Origin: Cinclus cinclus
Lineage: Eukaryota > Chordata > Aves > Passeriformes > Cinclidae
NCBI RefSeq assembly: GCF_963662255.1
Contig: NC_085047.1
Span: forward strand, 107,440,181 to 107,504,180
Direction of reading: 5' to 3'
DNA: 64,000 nucleotides
The notes beneath the pieces are model-generated. The model saw nothing but the letters and a program-made list of their open reading frames with translations. It searched no databases and had not been told where the DNA came from. This document shows positions 1 through 11,344 of the stretch, in pieces; the first letter of the stretch is position 1; each line of letters starts with the position of its first letter. Made by a program: the position numbers and the translations under genes.

Positions 1-1029
1 TATATAAAGACTGGGCAGCTGTTAAACCTATGGTCTTTTCATGCCCAGGTTCATCAGTAATTGAGATCTACTTAGAACCCATCACTTTTTCCTGCCAGTT
101 AGGCTTCTTTCCCTTGAAAATCCATTCTAGAGGAGTAAAAAGATGAAGAAAACAAAACAAAACAAAACACCACATGTGGTGGCAGAAGCTAGGGTAGGCT
201 GTGTGTTCCAAGACATGGGAACACAAAGCATTCCTTGGCTCTGATATAGCCAAGACTGGGAGGTGAATAGAAGCATCCTGATGCACATAAGTCTCACTAA
301 AGTACACCAGAAACATTTATATCAATTTAACACAATACTATCTGTATTCTTCCTGGTGATTGCTTGCTATTATTTACACCAACTTCACCAACTGATGTCT
401 CTGCAATCATTTTCCTCTAAATCACACAAGCTGTCATTCCAGAGGACAACAAACCAATCGGTCAACATACTAAACAGAACAAAAGGAGGAAAGCATGTGC
501 AAGTGTTTATGTAAGAATCTTCATCTAGGCAATATAACTGGGTTATTCCCACTTAACAAATAACAAGATTCCTTAAAATGTAGAATGTGTCAAGAAATTC
601 CATGTCATATTCTAACAATGCATTAAACCAAAAGAAAATTCAGTTAGATATTTCTACTGATAAACGAAGGAATGAACAATTACAATCTTAACCAGAACAG
701 GAACATATTTTATATCCTCAAACAAACCTCATCCACCAGTCAATTTCTTCTGTGTTGCCAAAGCAGATTAGAGGGCTGTTAAAATGATGTGTTATTGTTT
801 TGTAAGTGTTTGCACTTACATAACAAGTTAATGCTTGGAAACACAGATTGGTTTCCAATGTACAAAAGAACAGCTTTTTATGCGACAAATAAAGGCCAAG
901 GACTCCCTTGTGTAACAAATAACAATACCATCAACACCTGGAAATACAGCAGAAAGAATTATTGAAAATATCCCTGAAGCTTCTGAAGGCTGTAGATTAC
1001 TTGCTGCAACTCCTTCTTTTAGAGCAATC

Positions 1030-1148
1030 ATTTAGGCTGGAAAAGGCCTTCAGGATCATTGAGTTCAACCTTTAACAGAGCACTCCCACCCCTAAACCAT
1101 GTCCCCAAGTGACACATCTACATGACTTTTAAATACCACTGGGAAACC
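1030..1148 (-). mobile_element. CR1 LINE 3' fragment, first part of an interrupted copy
   Basis: The plus strand opens with GGCTGGAAAAGGCCTTCAGG and continues through an ATCATTGAGTTCAACC-type motif and CTAAACCATGTCCCCAAGTG. This is the reverse complement of the CR1 3' end. The copy stops near CCACTGGGAAACC and resumes at about 1475, where GGTGACTCAACCACTTCC continues the same consensus. The 3' tail repeat has been lost. Confidence 0.85.
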
Positions 1149-1475
1149 TTGTAGCACTTTTCAGTACCTAAAGGGGAGTACAGGAAAGGGACTTTTCCCA
1201 AGGACATGTTCCACAGGACAAAGGAGAATTGCCTTAAGATAAAAGAGTGTTTAGATTAGATATTAAGAATAAATTATTTGCTTCTGAATTTTGCAGCACT
1301 GATACAGGTTGTCCAGAGAGACTGTAGAGTACAAATCACCCGAAGTTTTCAAAACCAGGCTGGATGAGGCTCTGAGAAACCGAATCTAGTAGAAGATTCA
1401 CTGTCTATGCCAAGGGGGTTGGAGCTTAATGAACTTTAAGTTCCCTTCCAATCTTAACCATGCTATGGTTCTATG
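1149..1475 (+). mobile_element. CR1 LINE 3' end nested inside the minus-strand CR1
   Basis: From CAGTACCTAAAGGGGAG through ATTAGATATTAAGAATAAAT and TTGTCCAGAGAGACTG to GGCTGGATGAGGCTCTGAG, this follows the CR1 3' region in forward orientation. It ends in the tail variant CATGCTATGGTTCTATGG. Left and right it abuts the two halves of an older minus-strand CR1, so it is a later insertion. It is 5'-truncated, as nearly all CR1 copies are. Boundaries are within about 10 bases. Confidence 0.85.
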
Positions 1476-1610
1476 GTGACTCAACCACTTCCTTGGGCAG
1501 CCTGCTCCAATGACTGACCACATGTTCCAGGTGAAACTTTAATCATGATTAGAGTCAGTAATAACCCTTCAGGACACTCCCTTATGACACTAGTCAATGT
1601 TTTCACAACT
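1476..1610 (-). mobile_element. CR1 LINE 3' fragment, second part of the interrupted copy
   Basis: CCACTTCCTTGGGCAGCCTG followed by CTCCAATGACTGACCAC is the CR1 segment that should follow the 1030-1148 piece. Similarity fades after about 1540, with a faint CTCCCTTATGACACTAG match. The right boundary is approximate. Confidence 0.75.
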
Positions 1611-2503
1611 TTCTCAACCCCATGGCTCTGAACAGAGAAATGATACATGTCACATCAGAAGTAAAAAAAAACCTGTTGCACACTACCAGTTCTTCCAGTA
1701 CATCTCCAGCACTCATTAATGTATCGCTATAAGGAATATGCTGCCATTTAACAAAACCATGCATGAAGAAAGCTCTACCTGTATTTTCTACTACATTTTA
1801 AAGCAGAATGGCATATCCACTTAGGCCTAGCATCTAAATTAAGAATATGGTCTTTAATAAAACCTATCTTAACAGCAACCTTTTTTCTTTACACTGGAAA
1901 TTTTCTTTTTAAACGTACAAAGCTATTTTTGTATTACCTGCAACTCAAACACTTTCTGAGCTGAGAAAAACATTCTCTATAAAAAAAAACAAATTGATTT
2001 AGAAGTGATCATATATAATATTAAATTGATAAATCCATACTTTTTAATCCAGCCTATGAAATCTAGATGCTAATGACATTTATTTTGATAGATCAACTAG
2101 ATTAGGATTACCTGTACAAATTAACCAAGGTACTATTAGTATTACAGAGACGTGCTTTAATGACACACAGTCAAATAGAAAGATTATAAACCAGTTGTAA
2201 ATTCTGTACTGTTCCACTTTAAAATTGAGCAGTTATGTATGCTTGTTTGGTATTTTTTAAGCACATAGAGTTAAAATATAAAAAAAATGGAGTATGGAAG
2301 GGAATGGTGGTCACTGACAGGAGTAGGTAGAAAAGAATTAAGCAAATTATATGTATGAATAATTTATAGGATGCAAAATTTAATTATTGATAATTCCTTT
2401 TATACTTGCAGACTCTACACATTGACAGCACCTTTGAAATTTCAAGCCAGAATCAAATATAAAATAGCTAAAAATAATTTCACAATATTTTAACTCTCTT
2501 TTA

Positions 2504-2509
2504 ACCTAC
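2504..2509 (-). promoter_or_regulatory. DMD: 5' splice site of exon 45
   Basis: On the minus strand the exon ends AAAAAGAG and the intron opens GTAGGT. This is an acceptable U1 site with G at -1, GT, and A and G at +3 and +4, although +5 is G and +6 is T in the order GTAGGT rather than the ideal GTAAGT. The run of eight or more A bases just inside the exon end (T-run on the plus strand near 2513-2520) is unusual next to a donor. Confidence 0.9.
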
Positions 2510-2685
2510 CTCTTTTTTTTCTCTACCAGCTGTCTGCAGATCTCTTTCCACCGGTTATTCAAACTTTCCAGCTCTTCCTTCAGCACCCTGGCATCTGCTG
2601 TTGATGACTGCCCAATAATCTCTTCACCAGTTGCATTCAGTGTTTTGACAACAGTTTGCTGCTGCCCAATGCCATCCTGAAGCTC
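2510..2685 (-). CDS. DMD: Dystrophin exon 45 (internal exon, partial CDS)
   Basis: Dystrophin links cortical actin to the dystroglycan complex at the muscle membrane. This exon encodes part of its spectrin-repeat rod. Read on the minus strand it gives 58 complete codons, from ELQDGIGQQQTVV to RQLVEKKK, plus two bases (AG) of a split arginine codon. The protein matches human DMD exon 45 at roughly 70% identity as I recall it, including the stretch TLNATGEEII. The length, 176 bp, equals the human exon, and it starts in phase 0 and ends in phase 2. In human numbering this is the end of repeat 17; repeats 16-17 form the nNOS-binding region. The pattern is a helical, charged heptad with a conserved RW pair. 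Boundaries were set by the AG before GAG at 2685 and the GT after AGAG at 2510. An open frame continues through both junctions but is intronic there. There are no stops or frameshifts, so the exon looks functional. Confidence 0.96.
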
Positions 2686-2700
2686 CTGCAAAATACCCAA
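2686..2700 (-). promoter_or_regulatory. DMD: 3' splice site of exon 45 (weak pyrimidine tract)
   Basis: On the minus strand the intron ends in ...GGGTATTTTGCAG directly before GAGCTTCAG. The CAG is canonical, but the 30 bases before it are purine-rich and hold only a TTTT. The main U-run lies about 40-50 bases upstream, in the loop of a hairpin. The acceptor therefore looks weak by the usual pyrimidine-tract standard. It fits an exon whose recognition depends on more than the local site, but that is inference. Confidence 0.85.
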
Positions 2701-2720
2701 CACATTCACTTCTTCATAAG

Positions 2721-2741
2721 GAAGCATAAAAAAAATGCTTC
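2721..2741 (-). promoter_or_regulatory. Intronic hairpin with U7 loop, 36 bases upstream of exon 45
   Basis: The plus strand reads GAAGCAT, seven A, ATGCTTC, a perfect 7-bp inverted repeat. In the dystrophin pre-mRNA this would be a GAAGCAU/AUGCUUC stem holding a loop of seven U. The U-run is the nearest substantial pyrimidine stretch to the exon 45 acceptor. Whether it folds and matters for splicing is inference. Confidence 0.6.
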
Positions 2742-3150
2742 ATCACATACTGGCCAGAGGGAAAGGGGTGAAAATTTTTGCTGTCTGAGTTCCAAAGGAA
2801 AAATCCAGGACGAGTAGACAAAGACATCTCTTTATTTTGTAACAAGTACCTTTCAGTACATCTCTGCAGCCTTTTATCTCCTCCTGTATTGATGTCTACT
2901 AGAGAGCATTGCAATAATATTCTGCACATTTATTTATAAGTAAAAACCTTGTAAACAAATGTACTTCTACACCTCCAAAGGTATATATCACATTTAAGAG
3001 CCTAGAAAGCACTGTAAGATTTCAGCTACAAAATGTATGAAGTTCCTATTAGCTATAGACTCAAATAAGCAATGTCAGAAAAGCAGTCTGTACAACTTTT
3101 GATTTCATGGAAGAACACCTTTTTGTCCTATTGTGAGAAGCCTAATAACT

Positions 3151-3302
3151 CGTGTGTTTTTTGGTTCAGTTTTGATTGTTTGTTTGGTTTTTGGTTTTGC
3201 TTTGGGGTTTTTTGGGGGGGAGGGAGGTAGGTAGGTGCTGTTGTTGTTGCTGTTGTCTTTAGGTTTGGTTTGGAGTTTGTTGGTTGATTTTTTTTTTTTT
3301 TT
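3151..3302. repeat. G/T-rich low-complexity tract with potential G-quadruplex
   Basis: The tract is built from repeated GTTTGG-like units, then GGGG, six T, GGGGGGG, A, GGG (3204-3224), then GGTAGGTAGG, several GTT units and a terminal run of 15 T. The G runs on the plus strand fit the G3N1-7 pattern for a quadruplex. The plus strand is the template strand of DMD here. Confidence 0.8.
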
Positions 3303-6300
3303 AATGGGACTTGTGGGGAGCTACACTTCTAAGAAAAAGTATTGCAATATTTCTACTTGCGCACAGAATTAAAAGCTACCAAAAATAACCAATATGGGCC
3401 AATCTCAAGTTTTACTAAATTCACTGGGATTAATTTTTTGTGTATTTTTTCTGATAAAATAAAATAATTTTTCCTACAGTATTCCTGTAGCTACCTTACC
3501 TCATGTTTAAAAACAACACAATTCTGAATCTGCAGCTTAGATTGTAGCACTGTATGCCTGCTGAAGCAAGTTCATCTTTATAAATAGTCAATATTTTCAT
3601 AGTTTTAGTCCTCAGTAGATCATGAGTATTTTTCCCTTGAATCCTCGGAATCATAAGCAAAAAAAGTGTAAAATAATTGTCAACACTTTACTGCTAAAAT
3701 AAGCAGGAACTGAAATAAAACAAACAATCTACACTGTGGTATTCATACTTATGACAGATTTTCACAACCTCAGGAAGTGTGTCTGAATTCTATCTACATA
3801 CAAAGGCTTTCAAGTAAAATGCTGAATCTAATTTTTTTGGAGGAAACCAAATACTTTAGCATATCATACTCCAGAACAAAATCATATGTCCACTTTCTCT
3901 TTCTAAATGCATAATATAAATTGCAGAGCAAGTCAGTAAACCTGTATACTAACATTAAACAAAATTTGTCCATGAAACAGTTAAAACTGGTAGGATACAA
4001 CATTTCCAGGAATGTGAAAGATGAACATGACTACTCCTTATGATTTTTAAAATATATGTATTTGGTCAGGAGGTTATAATTGAAGTTCACAAACTGAAGC
4101 ATTCTGGAAGTTTACTTGTTCTAACATGATCCAACTCAGTTGCCAGCTACTAATTCATTAAATTGCATTGAGTCAGTTGAATGTTCTGTGCCAGTTTTTG
4201 CACAAATTTTACAGGGACAGTTTGAACACAACACCAGCAGAGCTTGGGGCACAAGGGTCAGTGTCAGCAGGTCACTGTGGTGTTTACCCACAGTCCTGGA
4301 CAAGGAATTGTAGCTGAAGCAGAGGTTTCCACTGTTGAGATTTAGCTTGTTTTTATTACACTTTCTGTTTGGTTTTCTTGCAATTTCTTTTAGGTTGTCA
4401 CAGGACACACACACCCATCGCCAAATTATTCCTTTCTTAGATTCCTCTCAGTAAAAACTGTTCCGCTGATTGTTGTTTTGTTTTGGTTTTTTTCCCCCCA
4501 AATTATTTTGAAGCCCCACAGTTTCAGGGTAAGAAGTAGCTGTGATGAGCATAACATGACAGTAATCTGCATCCAATTTTATTATGTTTTGATAGGATGA
4601 GAAATGTTTTTCTGCAGGATCCTTGCAAGCTACATGACAATCCAGTCATGCTGCCTCAAGCACCCTGCTGCTTCACAGTGTCCCAGCACACTTTGCTTCA
4701 CCTGTGGAATGTGTAAGATTTTAAAGATACCTTTGTAGCAGAAACTGCAAGATTTTACTAATACCCAGAATAGACACATAAAGCCTCTTACCTTGAGGTA
4801 TAAGATTTTATTTTCTTTCTGCAATGCACATTAATACAATAATACCTGGCTCAACTTTTGACTATTTTTGCCAGGTACATGATTTCGCTAATAGAAATAA
4901 ATATCAGCAATGGCAAGGTCACTTGTCTAAATGCAAATATTGTCTACTCTTGCAAATTTGAATAGGTCTATCCACTACACACTTCTCTTTTGGTAATGCC
5001 CAGCTTAAAATGAGTACCTAGTTTTAGCACATATTCACTGTATTTCATATTGATTTTAGCACTAGAGCTTTTGAATTGTTCAGTAGGGAGCATTACATGG
5101 GTAAATCATAACAATGTATAGTTTCAGAAAAATATATTACGGCAAGTGGCTTACTTCCAGCCAGGCATTTGAGATCTTTGTGCAACTGTGTGCATCTGTG
5201 TGAAGTTAAGATCCATACCACTTAACTGAAAAATAACTCAGAACAAAGCTTCTAGTTATATGCAGAGGCCTGTTCTGTTGGAATAGGAGATCAAAGCAAG
5301 GAGAACAAAGAACGGAAATTCTACTTCTGGAACTCTGGATGTTTTAGAAGTAAAATTTGTAGAAATTACTTGTTGTCTACTTAGCATCCACTTTTCTAAA
5401 TGACAGAAACAACAACCAGTCCGTAAAGTACTATAAAGTGAAATGCTAAGCAAAAGCTCATTCAAATACTCTGAGACTTTTTCCTGTGCTCACAGCATTC
5501 TAAATTAGGTTTTCTCCCTCCCCCAGCATACATAAACACAAAACAGCAACTAGTCCATGATTTCCACACATATTTCAATTGACACAGAGTTAAACAAAGG
5601 AATTTTCTCATTTATCTTGTGACATATTATGTAATAAACCTTACTTACAAAATAAAAAAGAAAATAGCTAGCTCAATGGCAGGGGTGGTCTTAGAACTTA
5701 AGGTCCCTAATGCTGGAATGGAAACCTTGCACAAGATGTGTAGGAAGGAGAAGTGTGAACTCCCACCAGAACCTGAGAGAAGCCTTCTAGTCATCTGCAT
5801 TTCAGATCACCATACAGAACTCAATCTGAGATTTTTTTCCCCAAGTACTCTAAGCATTTAACACTTTTCATATGATTAAACAGAGACACTGATGTCTTGA
5901 TGAAGTTTGTCTGGATTCAACAGCCCATGAAAAAGATTTTTGTTGGTAATGGATACTGCACAAAACAATTCCTCCCATGAAGACACTAAGATATTTTTTA
6001 AAGCATTTTTTATGAAAAGAACAAATTTTTTTGTAACTGTTTTACTCAAAGCCACATTTTCACATGCTCTTCCCAGAGTTATTACCACAATTATGCTTTT
6101 CATAACTTATATTAGTATCTAAAGTTTGCCAGCAGCTATAGTTTCCTACTGACATCCCCTCCACCCTTGCCACCCAATTCCCTGAGGGCAAAGTGCTGTG
6201 AGGCTGCACAACCTTGCCTCCCATGGCCTTATGGTTTTTGGATTTCCAGAAGAAATATTGACTGTGCATATATTTCAGGCACCTTCACTCAAACTTCCAC

Positions 6301-6460
6301 CTCTTCCTATAGAAATGACAAAGCAAAATGTCACACTGTGCTTTGGATTCCCAGCTTACTCAGAAGCCACTGGAGATACTTACACGTGAAGTTATAGAGT
6401 TTCTAATCATTTTATGAACAGAGTGAGCCAACAAATTTAATTAAAAATTACATTTTTATG
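3303..6460. other. Intron 44 sequence, nothing recognised
   Basis: AT-rich, with open frames all under 95 codons and no recognisable domain. The CR1-like wording at 5675-5705 (GGCAGGGGTGGTCTTAGAAC) is too short to call. Confidence 0.6.
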
Positions 6461-6603
6461 CATCTCTGGAAATATTCAAGGTCAGGTTGGACAGGGCCCT
6501 GAGTGACCTGCTCTAGTGGAAGATGTTCCTATTCATTGCAGGGACATTGGGCTAGATGAAACTTAAAGCTCTCTTCCAAACCAAACTCTTCTATGATTCT
6601 ATA
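6461..6603 (+). mobile_element. CR1 LINE 3' end fragment
   Basis: CATCTCTGGAAATATTCAAG, GTCAGGTTGGACAGGGCCCTGA, CTAGTGGAAGATG and GGGCTAGATGAAACTTAAAG follow the CR1 3' end in order, closing with the tail TTCTATGATTCTATA. It is truncated at about 145 bp. It lies in the same orientation as the nested copy at 1149-1475. Confidence 0.88.
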
Positions 6604-7008
6604 TTCCCACACACAGAATTAATCACAATTTTGAATAAGATACTTTTATGCATTATTTGTTTTAAACATATTGCATTTCTAGCTACTGAGAGAAGCAGGA
6701 GCTATAGGAAATACCCATCACTTTAATTTTTCTTTCTTGTGATTCCCAAGTATAAGAAGGAGATGGTTAACTATTAAATTAAGGTTTAAATAATCTCTCG
6801 AATTAAAAATTGAAGAAAGAGCATATTAAAGAACTTTTACCTCTCATACAAAGGGTTTTAAACTTTGATAATGATTTCAACTAATTAAATATAATAACAT
6901 AAAACTGCCAAAGCATTCTTATGATGCATCTTTGATTAAATCACTTATTTGTTATTTTCCAAGATTTAAACAAATAAAGAATTCTTCAGAAAATTTCCAA
7001 GTGGAACA

Positions 7009-7054
7009 GGAAAAAAAAAAAAAGAAAAAAAAGAAAAAAAAAGGAAAAAAATTG
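7009..7054. repeat. A-rich tract (A runs broken by single G)
   Basis: About 46 bases of adenine interrupted by isolated G bases. It is simple sequence with no retroposon body recognised in front of it. Confidence 0.85.
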
Positions 7055-7676
7055 TTAAAAGCACAGGGCAAAATATTAATGAAAGTCAAAAAAGCTGTCT
7101 CTGCAATATCAGGGGATTTGCCCACAATCAGCCTGAAAACTGTGGCCTAGTTCACTACTGGTATGAATTTTAGTTTTCATTTGCACTTTCTAGAAACAAC
7201 TGCCTAATGAAAACACAAGAACTGCTGCTTTATGACATATATTGAATGCAACATAAGAAAAAAAGAAATGAGGAAAGAAAGGAAAAAACTGGAAAGTTCT
7301 CAAAGGAGTTAACTTGACACATCCAGCATTACTTCAATGTCCCTAAGTGCATGAAGAACACTTTCATTTCTACCTCCAAACACTCAGAGGTTTCTGCATC
7401 AATATAATCTTATTGTAATAAAGCTTGCAAAGCTGTTCTTAAGATAACGATTAAGCAAATCACAGCTCATTTTGGCTAAGTTGATGAAGTTGTGTGCCAT
7501 TATCTTTTAGGGAATACATTCCAACTGTATTGTGTGATGCTTTCTGAAGAAAATTAAAGGCCTGAGAGACCCTAAAATCTACAGGCATTCCTGGTACCAG
7601 CTTGGCAAGAGATTTCAGTTTGTACCCTAAATACAAAGTAGGAATCCCCCAAAAAGGAGAGAGAACAAGAATGCAA

Positions 7677-8070
7677 TGAATCATGGCTGGTTTCAACTGG
7701 AAGTGACCTTAAAGATGAACTAGTTCCAGCTCCTTGCCATGGGTAGTGGCTCCCTACCCTAGACCAGGTTGCTCAAAGCCTTATCCAACCTGGCCTTGAA
7801 ATGATCCAGAGTTGGAGAATCCACAGCTTCTCTGGCCAACCTGTTCTAGTGCCTCACCACCCTCACAGTATAGAATTTCTTTCTAATATCCAATTTCAAC
7901 CTGCTCTCAGTTTGAAGCCATCCCCCTATGTCCTGTCACTACATATTGTTGGAAAAAATCCCACTCTTGTAAGTTCCCTTAAGGTACTGAAAGACCACAC
8001 TAAGGTCATTCTGGAGCCTTCTCTTCTCCAAGCGGAACAATCCCAATTCCCTCAGCCTTTCTCAGGGAAT
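7677..8070 (-). mobile_element. CR1 LINE 3' fragment, about 0.4 kb
   Basis: The plus strand begins TGAATCATGGCTGGTTTCAA and AAGTGACCTTAAAGATGAAC, then CCAGGTTGCTCAAAGCC, CCAACCTGGCCTTGAA, TTCTTTCTAATATCCAA and CTGTCACTACA. That is the reverse complement of about 390 bp of the CR1 3' region. It ends at TCCCTCAGCCTTTCTCAGGG. The open frame across it is accidental. Confidence 0.9.
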
Positions 8071-11000
8071 ACCTAACAGTAAAATACATCTATCTTCCCT
8101 CTCATCTAATTTCCTTCCCATGCTGCTTTTCATTTTATTACTTTCATTTTAATTTTTCAGGGATTCTATTATGCATTGTCATTTTATTACTTCCTCTATT
8201 ATTTTATACCCTCTGCTTATCAGTCCTGTGGATTGCCATCCCCTAACTACAACCAAAGATTGGGGATTTAGATTAACTAAAAAGTGCTTTACAGGGGATC
8301 TTAGATCTAGTCCTACTCACATGATTGCTGTAAACCACTGCAAAGAGAAATACTTTATGTATACTTTATCCTTACCCTTTTAGACTTCTACCCATGAAAG
8401 TTTGCTTTCAAAGTTATGCAGCTCTTTTTCTTTTAATATTCTTTTCACAATACATTTATTTTTAAGAAACTGGATCATTCAAGGAACCAAAGGAACTTTC
8501 TCCTAGATATGGACAAGCAGTAAATGCTTTGAAGTCAGGTTTTTAACAGCACTCTCAATGATGCTCAGATTAATGACATCTAAGAATTACACTGCACACA
8601 TTTCTACACAACTGTGCACAAGGACTTTGGAGACACTTTCATGTATCAAAGTCCAGAAAAGAACAGTTTAGGATACTTAGAGGTGCCTTTACTTCATGTG
8701 GGCCAGGCTGATTCTTTGTGAATCATCTTGTAACACGCACATTTCAAAAGCAGCAAGGTATCCCTATTGATTCAGGGTGTTTTGCCTAAATAATAAAATG
8801 GATGTGAACAATATGACCACCAACTTGGTTTCTTCTCAAAGCCCTGACTGTGCCTTCTTTTTTTGTTTAGACTGCTGCCCACAGCCCTAACTTGCTGTGA
8901 ACAAGTAAAACTAACGAAACTCTCATATTTCGTTAAATCCCATCCTATAACATACAGCTTCATCAACTGCATAAGAAATATGTAAATATAAAAAGGGTCT
9001 TAGTTTCAGACAATTTAATAGGACAGAGACTCTGAAGTAAGTTACCTCCCCTTAATTTTAAGCCTCTACTGTGTAAACAGTATATTAATATTAAAAAGTT
9101 ATGGAGCTTTGGGTTTTTAGGACATTTTAACTTAAGCATCAGTAGTATTTTGGTCTTTTTTAATGGATGCTTGTTAACTGCTCAAGATCTATATTGTGAT
9201 AGCATCCTACAAACTTGCTTAATCAACCATCACCAATATTATGAAGAGTTAATTACAGTTTATGCTGGTTTTCCCCAAGAAACCAGGTTTAAACTTTTTG
9301 TAGACAAAATAACTTGTATAATTGATTAAAGAATCTGCCAAGTAATTTCAAATACATTGCATCATCACATTTCTAATTGCCACCTTTTATCCTGATGCCT
9401 TTCTTGATGCTCATGACAACTGACTAAGCAATATGAAAAAAAGATAAATTCTTTGTTTAGATTGATTGGTAATATAAATTAAAACACACACACAAAAAGA
9501 AAACTAATTGAGTGGATGAGAATGTTAAATAAATCCTTTTAAAATTTTATTACTTTTCCCATATTATGCAAATTAAAGATTCAGCAGAAGCCTTGCCTTT
9601 TTACTTAAGAGGATACCTGAATGGCACAAATTTGTTTTTTTTTGTCATTTCTCAGGTAATTTGACTATATGTCTCTTTCTGCAACCTCATTTCCACTTGT
9701 CATTGACAGAAATAGCATTTTACTGATAAATTTAGTGAGAAACCATTCTATGAGCAGTCTCAGGAATACTTTGTTCTTTTCATTGTGCTGGACAAATATA
9801 CTTAACAATCATTTATTTTTATGGAAAAGCCCTGCAGCAACATGAAGAAATACCACAAATTAGCTAATTTCTGTCAGAAAAATTAATGGCCACAAAATGT
9901 TTTAAGAGAAAAATAATATATTGCCTCTTCTTCATGTAGTGTAAGGTACAGATCCAAAAAACATTTAAAGTTACTATGCACCACTTTAAGAAAACTGTAG
10001 TCTTAAATTCAACATTTATGTTATAATCTTCAGTCACTTACATAAATGTCTCTTCTGCTTTAAATTACATAAAACCATAAGGTTGACATAAGAGTGTCTA
10101 CTCAGATGCAACAATATAAATCAGAGAACTGTGAAAACATCTGGTGGAAAACTATCCCCAAAACAATTTGCTAACATTTGGTTACCAGAATGAATTTACC
10201 CATTAAGAGTATGTACCTCTGTTCAATATTCTATTAGAAATAAGGAAGAAATTCATTTTCTAGGCAGTTAAACCCCAGTGATTTAATCTGGACACACATT
10301 ACTGGCACTTTGGTAGGATTCAAACAAACAACAAAGAGTATGTGATGTTTCCTAACTTTTTTGTGACAAACAACTATAAAAATCTTTGTTGCTTGGTGTG
10401 CACTATGTTGGTTAATAACTATGTGTTATTATTATGAATTGTGGAAATGCCGGATGGCTGATGGAGATGGAAAAGGTGAAGAACAGTGAAAAGAGTCAGT
10501 GTTTGCTATGGTGAGCACAATAATTTTTGGCAAAGCATTTTCTTCTTAGCATAAATTAAAGAAATTATAAAGGCTTGAATATTACTATCAGCTCTGTTCA
10601 AGAACAGCCTTTGAAAGAGGTGACAGTAGGCTCTGGGCATATTTTGTCTATAAAGCAGATCTGGGTTTCTGTTGCCAGTATTACTGGTTTGGTGTATCAG
10701 CTGTACATGAGGAACCAAAGGAAAATTGCTACAGGCCTGTTTTCTGAATATACAATAAAGAATGTAAAATAAAAAGGAGATTTAATTCTCACTTAAAAAA
10801 ATATAAATAGAATTGAGGTTTAATCCACATTTTATATAAAAAGTTTATAAAGAATATAAACATTATGCTTGATTTGGTATGCAAATTGTTTTGTTGGAGA
10901 GCCTTAAGAAACTACTGTTCCATCCTGCTCTCTGTATTACTTTTTTTTTTCTATATTTTGGTGCTTTTCAGTTAGGAGGGCCAGTATTTCCCCAGGTTTT

Positions 11001-11344
11001 TTATACTATTTCATACTATCCATGACTGATAGTACAAAGAATGTTGGATAAAATGCTACTTCACAATTATATATTTTAACAAAATAAGCGGAGATATACA
11101 ACTTCTTATACTCTGCCAAAAACTTCTAAGTCAGCAAGAGTCCCAGATTTATTTGAAAGTTTTAATGTCTTCCAGACTTTATCCCTTGACCATGCCTCTT
11201 GTCTCTCGAAGGGAGAAATCCATCCTTTAGAAGACAAGTCATAAAAGTCATAAAAGTGGAAATTTCATTATTTTACCTACACAAAGTCTGTCTATGCTGC
11301 TAGCCTTTAAAAAGCAATAGTCTACTTATATTTCAGTGGCTTAG
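8071..11344. other. Intron 44 sequence, nothing recognised
   Basis: AT-rich and unstructured apart from a short (AC)n near 9484-9494 and small T runs. No repeat family was recognised. Confidence 0.6.

Larger units (their letters stand above)
1..2509 (-). other. DMD: Start of DMD intron 45 (partial, runs off the left edge)
   Basis: This is the downstream intron of exon 45 in the minus-strand gene. It holds the nested CR1 pair at 1.03-1.6 kb and an (AAAAC)n stretch near 148-169. Otherwise it is AT-rich non-coding sequence. I looked for the next dystrophin exon (exon 46, 148 bp in human) and did not see it. Confidence 0.88.

Noticed and set aside
5675..5705. Possible CR1 end around GGCAGGGGTGGTCTTAGAAC
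   Set aside because: It is too short and diverged, with no flanking CR1 order or tail.
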